Shown here one piece after another: positions 19,734 to 29,770 of a stretch of 42,453 bases of DNA; the first letter of the stretch is position 1, and the number at the start of each line of letters is the position of its first letter. The DNA is from Anaerolineales bacterium (lineage in GTDB: Bacteria; Chloroflexota; Anaerolineae; Anaerolineales; UBA11579): NCBI GenBank assembly GCA_016935415.1, contig JAFGRA010000360.1:1-42453 (forward strand), read 5' to 3'. The notes beneath the pieces are model-generated. The model searched no databases. It was given only the letters and a program-made list of their open reading frames with translations, and was not told the origin of the DNA. A program made the translations under genes and the position numbers.

Positions 19734-21602
19734 CTACCCAGTAGTCAAATTTTCTGATCCGAATTGCAGTTCACACAAATAGCGATACACCTCACAACGG
19801 GTGAGCAGTTCTGCATGCGTGCCAATGTCGGCGACCTTACCGGCGTCCATCACCACGATCTTATCAGCGTTCAAGATCGTCGAAAGCCGGTGGGCGATCA
19901 CGATGGCAGTCGTGTCCTTGATGACCCGGTCAATCGCTTCTTGTACTAATTTTTCGGCCTGACTGTCCAACGAACTGGTGGCTTCATCCAGGATCAGGAT
20001 TTGCGGCTTGCGTACCACAGCGCGCGCAATCGCAATGCGTTGGCGCTGCCCGCCCGAAAGCCGCACGCCGCGATCTCCTACCAGAGTGTCGTACCCCTGC
20101 GGCAGGTCCCGCAAAATGAATTCGTGCGCGTTGGCTATTTTGGCAGCCTCTATGATCCGTTCATACGGAAGGTCTGGTTGATTGTATGCGATATTTTCGG
20201 CAATCGTGGCATTGAACAAGAAGCTGTCCTGAGCCACTACACCGAATAAATTACGATAAGCGGTTAAATCTACTTGGTGCAGGTCAACGCCGTCGATCAA
20301 GATACGGCCTTGTTGAGGATCATAGAATCGCAGGATCAAATCCACCAGGGTCGACTTACCGCTTCCACTTACACCTACCAGAGCAACCACATTGCCGTGT
20401 GTGATCTCAAAACTGACATCTTGCAGCACGACTTCTTCCTCGTACCGGAAAGTCACATCCTGTAATTCGATTTTCTGCTCGAAATTTTCTACCTGTACCG
20501 CGCCACTTTCCACAGCCGAAGTTTGCAAGAACAACTCATGTACACGGTCAGCAGAGACCACCGTATGCTGGGCAAGCAAATAGGTACTGGACAATCTACC
20601 CAGCGGGTCAAGCATGATGCGGCCAACGTAAATATAGAGGCCAAAGCCAACCACGGAGAGGCGACCTTCGAAGAGTTCGCGCGCTGCGAAGAAAAGCACT
20701 GCCACATTGGTAGCGGCTTTAATCATCATCACCAGCGGCTCGATCAAATTATTGGTGCACAAGAAATGATAAGCCGTTTGCACATACCCAACCAGGATTT
20801 CCGCCAGACGACCGGCTTCGTACTTTTCGGCAGTAAAAGATTTGACAACCCGCGCCCCCGAAAAGATTTCCTGGTAGTAGGCCTGCAAATTGGTCAGGGC
20901 GGCCAGGAAGATTTGTTTGTTCTGCCGCAGCGGACGGCGGATCAACCAGGTCAGGCCATACTGCACAACCGCGATCAGGCCGACTACAGCCGTCAATTGG
21001 ATACTGGTGCGCAGCAGTAACACCAGGTAAAAAGCCGCCAGGATCACATCGATGATCAAATTGCGAGTTACCGTCTCCAATCCCTCAACGGTCTGGCTGG
21101 TATCGGTGCGGATCTTGGTAATTAACTCACCGACTTTGCGGTTATTGAAAAAGTCCAAAGAGAGGGACATTAGATGATTGAATAAATCTTGCTGGATGTC
21201 CTGCCCCGCCTTTAAGCGCAGCCAGGCGGAAAGCACATTCGAGCCATAACTGAACAGATAGAGCACGAGAGAAATCATTAAGTAAGCCACCGACAGGTAA
21301 ATGAGGATTTGCCAGGTAGTCATTTCTCCCAAATGGAGGTACTGGGCCACAAATTGGCCAATATTGTTCAGGTCTACGTCTTTCAAAGCAATCGGTCCGG
21401 TATCTGCCGGGGCAGAGAAAATCGTGCCCTCTCCCAAAACAAGATCTAGCAGCGGCGTCATGATCATCGGCTGTACGGCAGTCAGCCCGGTGACGCTGAA
21501 ATAGGAGAACAACAGGGTCAATACCGCCACCCAATACGGCCGGATGTAGGTCACTAGGAAGGAAAGCAGCAAGCGATAGTCGGATGTTTTTCGTTTTTCC
21601 AT
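19734..21602 (-). CDS. ABC transporter, fused permease/ATPase (MsbA/PglK-like exporter)
   Basis: Walker A GVSGSGKSTL, signature RLSGGQRQRIAIARA, Walker B ILILDEATSSLD, preceded by a 6-TM-type permease; start MEKRKTSDY favoured over the upstream in-frame ATG at 21629. Confidence 0.95.
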   Translation of the reverse strand: MEKRKTSDYRLLLSFLVTYIRPYWVAVLTLLFSYFSVTGLTAVQPMIMTPLLDLVLGEGTIFSAPADTGPIALKDVDLNNIGQFVAQYLHLGEMTTWQILIYLSVAYLMISLVLYLFSYGSNVLSAWLRLKAGQDIQQDLFNHLMSLSLDFFNNRKVGELITKIRTDTSQTVEGLETVTRNLIIDVILAAFYLVLLLRTSIQLTAVVGLIAVVQYGLTWLIRRPLRQNKQIFLAALTNLQAYYQEIFSGARVVKSFTAEKYEAGRLAEILVGYVQTAYHFLCTNNLIEPLVMMIKAATNVAVLFFAARELFEGRLSVVGFGLYIYVGRIMLDPLGRLSSTYLLAQHTVVSADRVHELFLQTSAVESGAVQVENFEQKIELQDVTFRYEEEVVLQDVSFEITHGNVVALVGVSGSGKSTLVDLILRFYDPQQGRILIDGVDLHQVDLTAYRNLFGVVAQDSFLFNATIAENIAYNQPDLPYERIIEAAKIANAHEFILRDLPQGYDTLVGDRGVRLSGGQRQRIAIARAVVRKPQILILDEATSSLDSQAEKLVQEAIDRVIKDTTAIVIAHRLSTILNADKIVVMDAGKVADIGTHAELLTRCEVYRYLCELQFGSENLTTG

Positions 21603-21618
21603 AAGCTTATTCTCAACT

Positions 21619-22605
21619 CTAGACCGCATAAACGCCGGGGCGATACCACTGGCGGTTTGCTTTAACCCACTCGATGGTAAGCTGCAAGCCTTCTTCCAGC
21701 GTTACCCCTGGTTCCCAATGCAACAGTTCCTGCGCCAGTTGATTGTCGGCGAGCAAACGGGTAACCTCGCTTTTCGAGGGGCGCACCCGTTGGTCTTCCT
21801 GTTCGATTTTCACGTTCACACCCACCAGGTTGGCGATCAATGCTGCCAGGTCACCGATACTGATCTCGCGCCCGGAACCGACGTTGATCACTTTTCCGCA
21901 TACGTTCGGGGCCAGGGCTGCCCGCATAAAACCATCCACCGTATTGCCAACGTAGTTCAGGTCACGGGTTGGATGCAGGCTGCCCAGACGAATCACAGCT
22001 TCCCCGGCCAGACACTGTGTAATGATAGTCGGGATCACAGCGCGCGCCGACTGGCGCGGACCAAAGGTATTGAATGGGCGCACAGTGACGACGGGCACAT
22101 CGAACGAACTGTAAAAAGCTTCGGTCATCTTGTCGGCGCCGATCTTGCTGGCAGAATACGGCGACTGGCCTTGCAGAGGATGTTTCTCATTAATCGGCAC
22201 ATACACGGCGCTGCCATACACTTCGCTGGTCGAAGTATGCACCATGCGTTCCACGCCGCACTCACGGACGGCCTGGAGTACATTGGTAGTACCTTCCACA
22301 TTAGTGCGGATATAGGAATAGGGAGCTTGATAGGAATAAGGGATGGCGATCAGCGCCGCCAGGTGGAAAACGATGTCCACTTCGCTCACGGCGTGCCGCA
22401 CACTGTCACGGTCACTGATGTCCCCGGCGATCACTTCCATCTGTGCTTTATACGAGGAAGAATCCAACCAACCCCAGCTTCCCAGGGCATTATAATGCAC
22501 CAGGGTGCGCACCTTGGCACCTTGTTCTATCAATTGCTCTGCCAGATGGCTGCCGATGAAGCCGCCTGCTCCGGTAACTAAAACTCGTTTTCCATTGAAA
22601 TTCAT
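21619..22605 (-). CDS. legB: NAD-dependent epimerase/dehydratase, LegB-like (4,6-dehydratase of legionaminate pathway)
   Basis: VLVTGAGGFIGSHLAEQLIEQGAKVRTLVHYNALGSWGWLDSS; VHTSTSEVYGSA...YSASKIGADKM; next to NeuB/NeuC/NeuA homologs. Confidence 0.85.
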   Translation of the reverse strand: MNFNGKRVLVTGAGGFIGSHLAEQLIEQGAKVRTLVHYNALGSWGWLDSSSYKAQMEVIAGDISDRDSVRHAVSEVDIVFHLAALIAIPYSYQAPYSYIRTNVEGTTNVLQAVRECGVERMVHTSTSEVYGSAVYVPINEKHPLQGQSPYSASKIGADKMTEAFYSSFDVPVVTVRPFNTFGPRQSARAVIPTIITQCLAGEAVIRLGSLHPTRDLNYVGNTVDGFMRAALAPNVCGKVINVGSGREISIGDLAALIANLVGVNVKIEQEDQRVRPSKSEVTRLLADNQLAQELLHWEPGVTLEEGLQLTIEWVKANRQWYRPGVYAV

Positions 22606-23690
22606 AAAGAAAATTTGCCTTTCTGAATATCCTCTTGCGCCTGGCGATAATCGGTATGCTGGCCGATGTCCAGCCAGTATTCCAAAATCGGGAAACTGAC
22701 CACGGAACGCTCATGTTCGATCAGGGTAGTGATCAAGTCAGGCATATCAAATCTTTCGTGGGCCGGGAAGAATGCAAAGGCGCTGGGTTCCAGCAGATAT
22801 ACCCCGGCGTTGACCAGGAAACTATAGGTTGGCTTCTCGCGGACTTTGGTAACCTGTACATCATCACTCTCCACAACGCCGTAAGGCACCTGCACGGAGA
22901 ACTGGCGTACGCCCACGGTCAGGTCGGCGTGGTGTTTCTGGTGGAAGGCGAACATTTCCCGGAAGTTCAACTGTGTGAGGATATCACCGTTGATCACCAG
23001 CAAGGGGCCGTCAGGCTGCCCGACCAGCCCCAATGCTCCGGCCGTGCCCAGAGGCGAGTCTTCAGTCAGATAATCGATGTTGACACCAAAGGATTCGCCG
23101 TTGCCAAAGTGGTTCTTGATGCGCTCGCCGAGATAATGCGTGGAGATGTGTATGTTGCGAATCCCGGATTGGTTCAATTGCTCCACCACCCATTCCATCA
23201 AGGGTTTGCCACCCACCGGCAGCAAAGGCTTGGGCGTGTCATCGGTGAGCGGGGATAAGCGTGTACCATAGCCGCCCGCCATGATGAGTGCATTGACCGG
23301 CAGCGCTTCTTCGGGCACCAGCGTGTCGATCGTAATTAGATCAACGACCCGGTCCTCCTCATCTAACACTGGCAGTTGGTAGATTAGATATTGCTGCAAG
23401 AGCTTGATGCGTTCTTCCTGTGGGGTATCAACGTGTACGGCAATCGGGGAAGCATACATGCCACCCGCTTTGCTCTCCAGAAGATGGGAAACACTGGTTT
23501 CCAAAGAGAGACCCGCCAACACCGCCCGGCGGATGTCACCATCTGTGATCGTGCCGATCAAATGTAGGTCAGCATCCGTCACCAATACGATCCCCAAAGC
23601 GCCTTTATCCAGCGTTTCAAGGGCAATATGAATGCTCGTTTCCGGGCGAATGCAAATGCTGGTAATGTCTTTGATCTCTTTAGATGCCAC
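22602..23690 (-). CDS. ptmE: CBS-domain fused sugar-phosphate nucleotidyltransferase, PtmE-like
   Basis: N-terminal CBS pair (GTITDGDIRRAVLAG) then NALIMAGGYGTRLSPLTDDTPKPLLPVGGKPLMEWVVEQL. Confidence 0.85.
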   Translation of the reverse strand: MASKEIKDITSICIRPETSIHIALETLDKGALGIVLVTDADLHLIGTITDGDIRRAVLAGLSLETSVSHLLESKAGGMYASPIAVHVDTPQEERIKLLQQYLIYQLPVLDEEDRVVDLITIDTLVPEEALPVNALIMAGGYGTRLSPLTDDTPKPLLPVGGKPLMEWVVEQLNQSGIRNIHISTHYLGERIKNHFGNGESFGVNIDYLTEDSPLGTAGALGLVGQPDGPLLVINGDILTQLNFREMFAFHQKHHADLTVGVRQFSVQVPYGVVESDDVQVTKVREKPTYSFLVNAGVYLLEPSAFAFFPAHERFDMPDLITTLIEHERSVVSFPILEYWLDIGQHTDYRQAQEDIQKGKFSL

Positions 23691-24361
23691 TACGATTTTT
23701 TCCTGTCTCGCTCAAGCAATGGTTGATACTTTTTAGCGGGGACACCAACCATCACCGTCTCCGGAGGAACATCCTTGACCACAACCGCGCCCGCGCCAAC
23801 GATGGCATAAGCGCCAATTGTAATCCCTTGGCGTACCACCGCACCAATCCCAATGTGTACACCAGTAGCCACATGCACGTTGCCGGCCAGATGTGCGCCG
23901 GTGGCAACGTGGGCGTGGTCGGCAATACAGCATTCGTGCTCGACGATCGCACCGCTGTTGACGATCACGTTCTCACCCAACTGCGCTTCGGCTGCCACCA
24001 CCGCCTGCGGGCCGACCACAATGCCTTCAGCCAATGCAGCCGAACGCGCCACCACCGCCGAGGGGTGAATGGCCGGCACGAAGGTAAAACCGGATTGCTT
24101 CACGCGGGTGTAGATTTGCTGGCGTGGCCGGTTATCACTGCTGCCCCCCACGCCCAGGAAGGCCAACGTAATACCTTGTGCCAGGAGTTCTGGCAGCAAG
24201 GTATCGTCTCCAATTACCGGAATACCCAATCGGGTTTGTTCCTTTAATGAGGCAGCGCGTTCTAGCAAGCCAACAATTTCATATTGATCTTGCAATTGCA
24301 GGATGTCGATGATCACGCCAGCGTGCCCACCGGCCCCAATGCCAATCACTTTGGACTTCAT
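23690..24361 (-). CDS. legH: Left-handed beta-helix acetyltransferase, NeuD/LegH/PglD family
   Basis: MKSKVIGIGAGGHAGVIIDILQ; hexapeptide repeats GAHLAGNVHVATGVHIGIGAVVRQGITIGAYAIVGAGAVVVKDVPP. Confidence 0.88.
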   Translation of the reverse strand: MKSKVIGIGAGGHAGVIIDILQLQDQYEIVGLLERAASLKEQTRLGIPVIGDDTLLPELLAQGITLAFLGVGGSSDNRPRQQIYTRVKQSGFTFVPAIHPSAVVARSAALAEGIVVGPQAVVAAEAQLGENVIVNSGAIVEHECCIADHAHVATGAHLAGNVHVATGVHIGIGAVVRQGITIGAYAIVGAGAVVVKDVPPETVMVGVPAKKYQPLLERDRKKS

Positions 24362-25518
24362 GATTGCCCGTCCCGATAGAAGCGTTTGGCAATCAATGCG
24401 ACATTGATCTCCGTATTCACCAATACGCTGACAATTTTCTCGGCGGCCTTGCCATCGCCATAGGGGTTGACCATGCCCTGCAATGCTGCTTTAAATTCGA
24501 GTTGGGTCACCATCTCTACAGCTTGTATGATCGCGCTGCGTTCGGGGGCGGAGTGTACCACATTCTCGCCGTGCAAGCGGCCTTGCTGACGATTACCAAT
24601 ATTGACCACCGGCAGGGTGAATGAAGCCGCTTCGATGATGCCGCTGGAAGAGTTGCCAACCATCGCCAGGGCCGCGTTCAACATGCTGTAATATCCTTGC
24701 GTGCTGAAATTGGCGACCACTTGAGCCTGTGGTCTGCTTTGAACATACGCCTCGATACGCTGGATGATCGTCCGGCCTTGTGCATCGGCATTGGGATAGG
24801 TGAACACAACCGGCAAACCAAGCGTATCCAATGCTGCAAGCAATTCATTAAAATACACACCGGTCTGTTCAACTTCGCGCGTCACGGGATGGAAGGTGAC
24901 CAATAAGGGTGGCGCCGCCAAATCTAAACCGAACTGCGCCTCCAATTGTTTTTTGTCGAGCAAAGGGATTGCCGCCATATTATCGAGCGCCGGTGCACCG
25001 CTGACCGTCACCCGCCAGGGTTCTTCACCCATCCGGATCACGTTCTGGGCATAGGCTTCAGTAGAAGTGAAATGCAAATGGCTGAGCTTGGTGATGGCGT
25101 GCCGGATAGATTCATCCATCGCCCCAAAGGTCAATTCGCCGCCATGCAGGTGGGCAAGCGGAATATTAAAGGGCAGGCTGGCACATGCCGCCGCAAACAT
25201 TTCATAGCGATCTCCCAGCACCAGCAGTATATCCGGTTGGAAGCGCCCGAAAACCTGAGCGAAGCCAATCACCCCTAGCCCCAGCGATTTACCGATGCCT
25301 TCGGCGGTATTGCTGGAAAGCGTAAATTCGACGCGTTCCTGGATGGGGAAACCGTCCGCCTCGATAACCTGGACGGTATTACCGAATTCCGGGGACAGGT
25401 GCATCCCAGATGCAATCAAATACAAATCCAGGTCAGGATTTGCCTGGATGGCACGCAGCACCGGCAGGTAAATGCTGTAATCGGAACGCGCCACGCTAAC
25501 CACGCCAATCGTCCTCAT
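24358..25518 (-). CDS. legG: Hydrolysing NDP-sugar 2-epimerase, NeuC/LegG family
   Basis: MRTIGVVSVARSDYSIYLPVLRAIQANPDLDLYLIASGMHLSPEFG; LVLGDRYEMFAAACASLPFNIPLAHLHGGELTFGAMDESIRHAITKLSHLHF. Confidence 0.93.
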   Translation of the reverse strand: MRTIGVVSVARSDYSIYLPVLRAIQANPDLDLYLIASGMHLSPEFGNTVQVIEADGFPIQERVEFTLSSNTAEGIGKSLGLGVIGFAQVFGRFQPDILLVLGDRYEMFAAACASLPFNIPLAHLHGGELTFGAMDESIRHAITKLSHLHFTSTEAYAQNVIRMGEEPWRVTVSGAPALDNMAAIPLLDKKQLEAQFGLDLAAPPLLVTFHPVTREVEQTGVYFNELLAALDTLGLPVVFTYPNADAQGRTIIQRIEAYVQSRPQAQVVANFSTQGYYSMLNAALAMVGNSSSGIIEAASFTLPVVNIGNRQQGRLHGENVVHSAPERSAIIQAVEMVTQLEFKAALQGMVNPYGDGKAAEKIVSVLVNTEINVALIAKRFYRDGQS

Positions 25519-26561
25519 GCCAGCAGCTCCCAGGTGATCAGACTATCGACCGGAATATCAACCTTGGCAACCCGCCCAATGACGGCTGGCAGCATCCCCG
25601 GCAGCAATCCCGTACCAGGGCGTTTGGCAGTGAGCATCTGGCGTTCGATTACCGTACCGGCCGAAATATCCATCGCCGTGACCAGGCTTTTGCGCGCCAC
25701 GCTGCGCACATCACTTTCGCAGTCCGCCGGACGTTTTTGCCCATCGCCCAGGGCGGCTTCTACTTTGCGAATCCCGGCAACCATCGCTCTGAATTCTTCC
25801 AGCATCACCGAGGCGCGATGGTCCGGGCCAGGCAAATCGCGATCCAACGTCAGATGCTTTTCAATCACACGCGCCCCCAAAGCCACCGCCGCCAGGGCAA
25901 TCTCAATGCCCATGGTATGGTCGGAAAAGCCTACCGGCACGTCAAACGCCTGCGCCAGTGTGGACATGGCGCGCAGGTTGCTGGCTTCAGGCGGAGCAGG
26001 ATATTGGCTGACGCAGTGCAGCAAAGCAATCGCCGGGTTGCCGTTCTCCCGAATCGTATCTACAGCGGTTTCCACTTCTCCCAATGTAGACATACCGGTA
26101 GAAACAATCATCGGCTTGCTCTTGCGGGCAATATGTGCCAAATACGGCAAGTTGGTGATCTCGCCGGACGGGATCTTATAAGCACGCACGCCAAGCTGCT
26201 CTAGGAAATCGGCGCTGTCCTCATCAAAAGGCGTGGAGAGGAAAAGAATTTTCCGGTCCCGGCAGTATTCCAGAACCGCTTGATGGTCAATGGGGGAAAG
26301 CTCCAACCTTTTCAGCATCTCGAACTGCGACTCTTCGCCACCGGTGGTCTGAGTCTGGTAATCAGCTTTCGCCGCCTGGCGCGTGACCAGCTTCTCCGTT
26401 TTGAAGGTCTGGAATTTAACGGCGCTGGCTCCGGAATCGGCGGCAATATCAATCAATCGGCGGGCTAGTTCGAGGTCGCCGTTATGGTTGACGCCGATCT
26501 CAGCGATGATGAACGCCGGTTGGTACTCGCCAATTGCCAATGTTTCCGTAATCTGGATCAT
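25515..26561 (-). CDS. legI: N-acetylneuraminate/legionaminate synthase, NeuB/LegI family
   Basis: PAFIIAEIGVNHNGDLELARRLIDIAADSGASAVKFQTFKTEKLV; C-terminal SAF-like segment; start MIQITETLAIGEY preferred over 26609. Confidence 0.94.
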   Translation of the reverse strand: MIQITETLAIGEYQPAFIIAEIGVNHNGDLELARRLIDIAADSGASAVKFQTFKTEKLVTRQAAKADYQTQTTGGEESQFEMLKRLELSPIDHQAVLEYCRDRKILFLSTPFDEDSADFLEQLGVRAYKIPSGEITNLPYLAHIARKSKPMIVSTGMSTLGEVETAVDTIRENGNPAIALLHCVSQYPAPPEASNLRAMSTLAQAFDVPVGFSDHTMGIEIALAAVALGARVIEKHLTLDRDLPGPDHRASVMLEEFRAMVAGIRKVEAALGDGQKRPADCESDVRSVARKSLVTAMDISAGTVIERQMLTAKRPGTGLLPGMLPAVIGRVAKVDIPVDSLITWELLA

Positions 26562-27262
26562 GGGTTGACTTCCTCCCAAAGTAACTCGGCAACTTTGAAT
26601 TCCCACCACTCATCGATATCCCAGGCTGCAATCCGTTCCATCACGTACCCGACCACCGGAACATCGGCAAAGTGCCGCATCTGGAAAAGCGTTTCACGTC
26701 GGATAGCGTAAACCGCCCCACAGGGTTGGTATAACTTTTGGGTGCTGACTGACGCCTCGGTGCTATCCAACATCTTACCAATCGAGGTCAAAGCACCATC
26801 GGCGGCCAGGTGGTACATCCAGGTCAAGGGGAGGTCGGCCTGCCGCACGGACAGCGCGGCCGAAGCATCGCTAGAAAGCAGCGCCTGGATCGTGCCATCG
26901 ATGTGTTCTGCGCGGCGAAACGGTGAAGAAGGTTGCAACAGCACGGCAATGTCCGCCGTCCAACCCTGATTGTCCTCGTACCATTTCACGGCGTGCCGTA
27001 CAACATCCCAACTGGAGGCTATATCCGAGGCCAACCCCGGCGGGCGCATAAAAGGCAACTCGGCCCCGGCCGTTCGACCCGCGGCGGCAATCTGCTCATC
27101 ATCGGTCGATAAGACAATCCTGGATACCAGTTTACTTTGCTGGCCGGACTGCACGGCAAGCTCAACCAGCGATTTGCCCCCCAACTGGAGCAAATTCTTG
27201 CCGGGGATGCGCTTGGAGCCGCCCCGGGCGGTAATGATGGCAAGCACCTTTGGCGTCATCAT
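26558..27262 (-). CDS. legF: CMP-nonulosonate cytidylyltransferase, NeuA/LegF family
   Basis: KVLAIITARGGSKRIPGKNLLQLGGKSLVELAV...VLSTDDEQIAAAGR; start at MMTPK... chosen. Confidence 0.92.
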   Translation of the reverse strand: MMTPKVLAIITARGGSKRIPGKNLLQLGGKSLVELAVQSGQQSKLVSRIVLSTDDEQIAAAGRTAGAELPFMRPPGLASDIASSWDVVRHAVKWYEDNQGWTADIAVLLQPSSPFRRAEHIDGTIQALLSSDASAALSVRQADLPLTWMYHLAADGALTSIGKMLDSTEASVSTQKLYQPCGAVYAIRRETLFQMRHFADVPVVGYVMERIAAWDIDEWWEFKVAELLWEEVNP

Positions 27263-27269
27263 TGCTCGT

Positions 27270-28487
27270 TCAACCCTTGGCCTCTGTAAGCAGTCGCTCT
27301 TGCACGGCATCCAGTACACGCTGTGATGCCTGCCCGTCCAGCGGGCCGACAAAACGATCTAAATAACGTTGACGGGCGGCTTCATCAAATCCAAAATCGC
27401 CAAATTGCTGCCGGGCAAAATTCTGCAAGAAACTGGCTAAAGGCACCCGGGTAACCGCACCGGGCGCATCCCACAAATCCGAGAAATTATGCTGCAATTC
27501 GGTATATAAAACAGCGGTATCTCGATCTGGCAGGCGCACTTCCACGTAGGGCACGGCCGCAGCCAGCGCCTCGGTCGCCACAACACTATTGAAACCCACC
27601 GCTAGGTCAGCAATCTTCAAAAGTTTGAGGATCGTGGCGGGGTAGAAGCTTACATCATAAAAAACCTGGTCGGCGGCTGCGGTCTCTTCGGCGAGTAGCG
27701 GGTATTTCGAACGCGCCTTAACGGCCATCACCGCGTTTTGGTTGGTAGCAAAATGGCGCACGCGTGCGATCAAGTTCTTGTAATTCCACCCGCGCCAGAT
27801 ATAAGGCAGATATTCCCAGCGTAAATGATTCTTGAACTTCCACAATTGCTTGAGACGGCTGGATACGGTGAAAATATATTGGCAGTAAACGGTCGGCTGC
27901 AAGCGCCCACAGGCATCGCTGGGCAAGAAGAGCACGACCGGGCGGTCGGCAGGGATACCCAATTCGGCCCGTACCTGGCTTTCATCAAGCTGGGGAAGCA
28001 CATCCAGTTCGGGAAAGCCAACCGGCACACTGATCGCCTCCAACTGCGCTTGCGTTCCAACAGAAAGCGCCTGTCCGGAATTTTCCAGGAACTGCACATA
28101 CCAGTCCACCCAATCGCTGGTGTAGGCACAAAACAGATCGGCGGTCAGAAAGTTGGCAATCTCGCGATTGGCTAAAAAGGAATCCAGGGCACGCTGCACG
28201 TGTACCCAGGGTTTTGTTTTTTCAATGCCATAATAGGCAGGCGGTGCCCCAGCGATCACGCAGTCCACCTGCTCTGCCAGGGTTTCAAGTTCTTTGAAAT
28301 CTTCAATGGCAATGATCTCCGTCTGCCCGTTAGCGTAGGTCGGGATCAAATCCTGCTCAGCTTCCGAATCGAAGCGGTGCCAGCAGGTCACCTGCCAGCC
28401 GCGTCCCAAGGCCGCATCAATGATCGGGGCGAGGTGACGGTAATCGTAGATGCGCCCAATCGGAATGCCCAGGCGGACGGTACTCAT
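27270..28487 (-). CDS. GT-B-like protein of unknown specificity (surface carbohydrate biosynthesis), paralog A
   Basis: Inside nonulosonate operon; WRGWN, PATILKLLKIADLAVGFNS, RYLDRFVGPLDGQASQRVLDAV shared with the adjacent gene. Confidence 0.7.
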   Translation of the reverse strand: MSTVRLGIPIGRIYDYRHLAPIIDAALGRGWQVTCWHRFDSEAEQDLIPTYANGQTEIIAIEDFKELETLAEQVDCVIAGAPPAYYGIEKTKPWVHVQRALDSFLANREIANFLTADLFCAYTSDWVDWYVQFLENSGQALSVGTQAQLEAISVPVGFPELDVLPQLDESQVRAELGIPADRPVVLFLPSDACGRLQPTVYCQYIFTVSSRLKQLWKFKNHLRWEYLPYIWRGWNYKNLIARVRHFATNQNAVMAVKARSKYPLLAEETAAADQVFYDVSFYPATILKLLKIADLAVGFNSVVATEALAAAVPYVEVRLPDRDTAVLYTELQHNFSDLWDAPGAVTRVPLASFLQNFARQQFGDFGFDEAARQRYLDRFVGPLDGQASQRVLDAVQERLLTEAKG

Positions 28488-29770
28488 CGAATCACCTCCG
28501 GTTGGGCAACGCGTGCTTCAACTGCATCAAGCACACGGCGGCTGGCCTGGTGATCGATCGGTCCGACATATTTCTCCAAGAAATTCTGGCGGGCCTGAGC
28601 GTCGATCTTGAAGGTATCCAGAGCGTAGGTGGGCAACTGCTCGATAGCATCTGGGATTGACAGCCAGCGGTTGACGCCCACGAAATTGTAAGGGCCTTGC
28701 GCTATGCTGCTCCACCAGCGCGTCGGGTAAGGCGGCCGTTCACCATATTTGGCAAAGGGGCTAGGCCGGTGGATGCACAGCGCGGGAACACCAGCGTAGG
28801 CCGCTTCGAGCGTAGCCGTGCTATAAAAGTGGATGCACAGATCAGCAATCGCCAACGCTTCAAAGATCGTGGCCGGGTCGTTTTCATCGTCGTAGAGCAC
28901 CTTGTCGGCGACTGCGGCCAGCGAGGGCCGTACCGGGTCTTTCTTGCGCCCCTTGACCAGCAAGTAAGCTCCGTTGTGCTGACTGAACTGGCTCAGGACG
29001 TGATTGAGGTACGCATCGTTCCAGCCGCGCCATGCCCAGGAGAAATGCTCGAAGAACAGCGCCGGGGATTCGTGCACCCCACCCCAGAATAGTTTCTTGA
29101 GTTGTTGGGCACGCGTCTCGGCCATGAAGAACAACGACCAGTAATCGGAGAGGTTAGCAAGCGGGATCGGCAGCACCAGCACGACCGGCTGCTCGGCGGG
29201 TATTCCCCAGCGTTGGCGGACTTCCTGCGGGTCGATTTTAGCGAACTGGTCGAACTGCGGCGCGCCGGCAAAAGCGATTTTGCCTGCAACCGCTTCGCCA
29301 TATTCTTCCCGCTTACCCTGCCCACTCAAGGCGTAGATTTCGGCAGAAAGATCCAACCAGTAAGGTGTATACAGGCACACTAAATCAGAGGTGCCAAAAA
29401 CGCTCTGCTTGCCCGAATTAGCAAGCGTATCGACGCCGACCTGCAAGGTGACGAACAGGCTATCCGGCAGATCGGCACCAAATTTGGCGTAGTGTCCTCT
29501 TTCCTGGGTGCTGATGATCGCGTCCGGCTGCAACTGGGCAATCAACCTTTCCAAAGCGGCGTAACCGGTAAAAGGAAAACTTTCCACCTTTGTACGCAAG
29601 GCCGCGGGTAGATCAGCCTCCGTGGCATCCAGATGCGCCTTGGGGTCACCGGCGGCTGAGATTTGCCCCAGCAAGCAAAACACCTGATAGCCGCTCCGCA
29701 ACGTTTCAGCGATTACCGGCGCGAGGTAACGCACCAGGTTGCCGCGGTCGATCAAGAAAGCAACCTTCAC
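28484..29770 (-). CDS. GT-B-like protein of unknown specificity (surface carbohydrate biosynthesis), paralog B
   Basis: WRGWN, PATIFEALAIADLCIHFYS, NFLEKYVGPIDHQASRRVLDAV parallel paralog A; 4-nt overlap with it. Confidence 0.7.
   Translation of the reverse strand: MKVAFLIDRGNLVRYLAPVIAETLRSGYQVFCLLGQISAAGDPKAHLDATEADLPAALRTKVESFPFTGYAALERLIAQLQPDAIISTQERGHYAKFGADLPDSLFVTLQVGVDTLANSGKQSVFGTSDLVCLYTPYWLDLSAEIYALSGQGKREEYGEAVAGKIAFAGAPQFDQFAKIDPQEVRQRWGIPAEQPVVLVLPIPLANLSDYWSLFFMAETRAQQLKKLFWGGVHESPALFFEHFSWAWRGWNDAYLNHVLSQFSQHNGAYLLVKGRKKDPVRPSLAAVADKVLYDDENDPATIFEALAIADLCIHFYSTATLEAAYAGVPALCIHRPSPFAKYGERPPYPTRWWSSIAQGPYNFVGVNRWLSIPDAIEQLPTYALDTFKIDAQARQNFLEKYVGPIDHQASRRVLDAVEARVAQPEVIR

Noticed and set aside
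21718-22581. 287-aa plus-strand ORF
   Set aside because: Antisense to LegB-like gene; low-complexity His-rich translation
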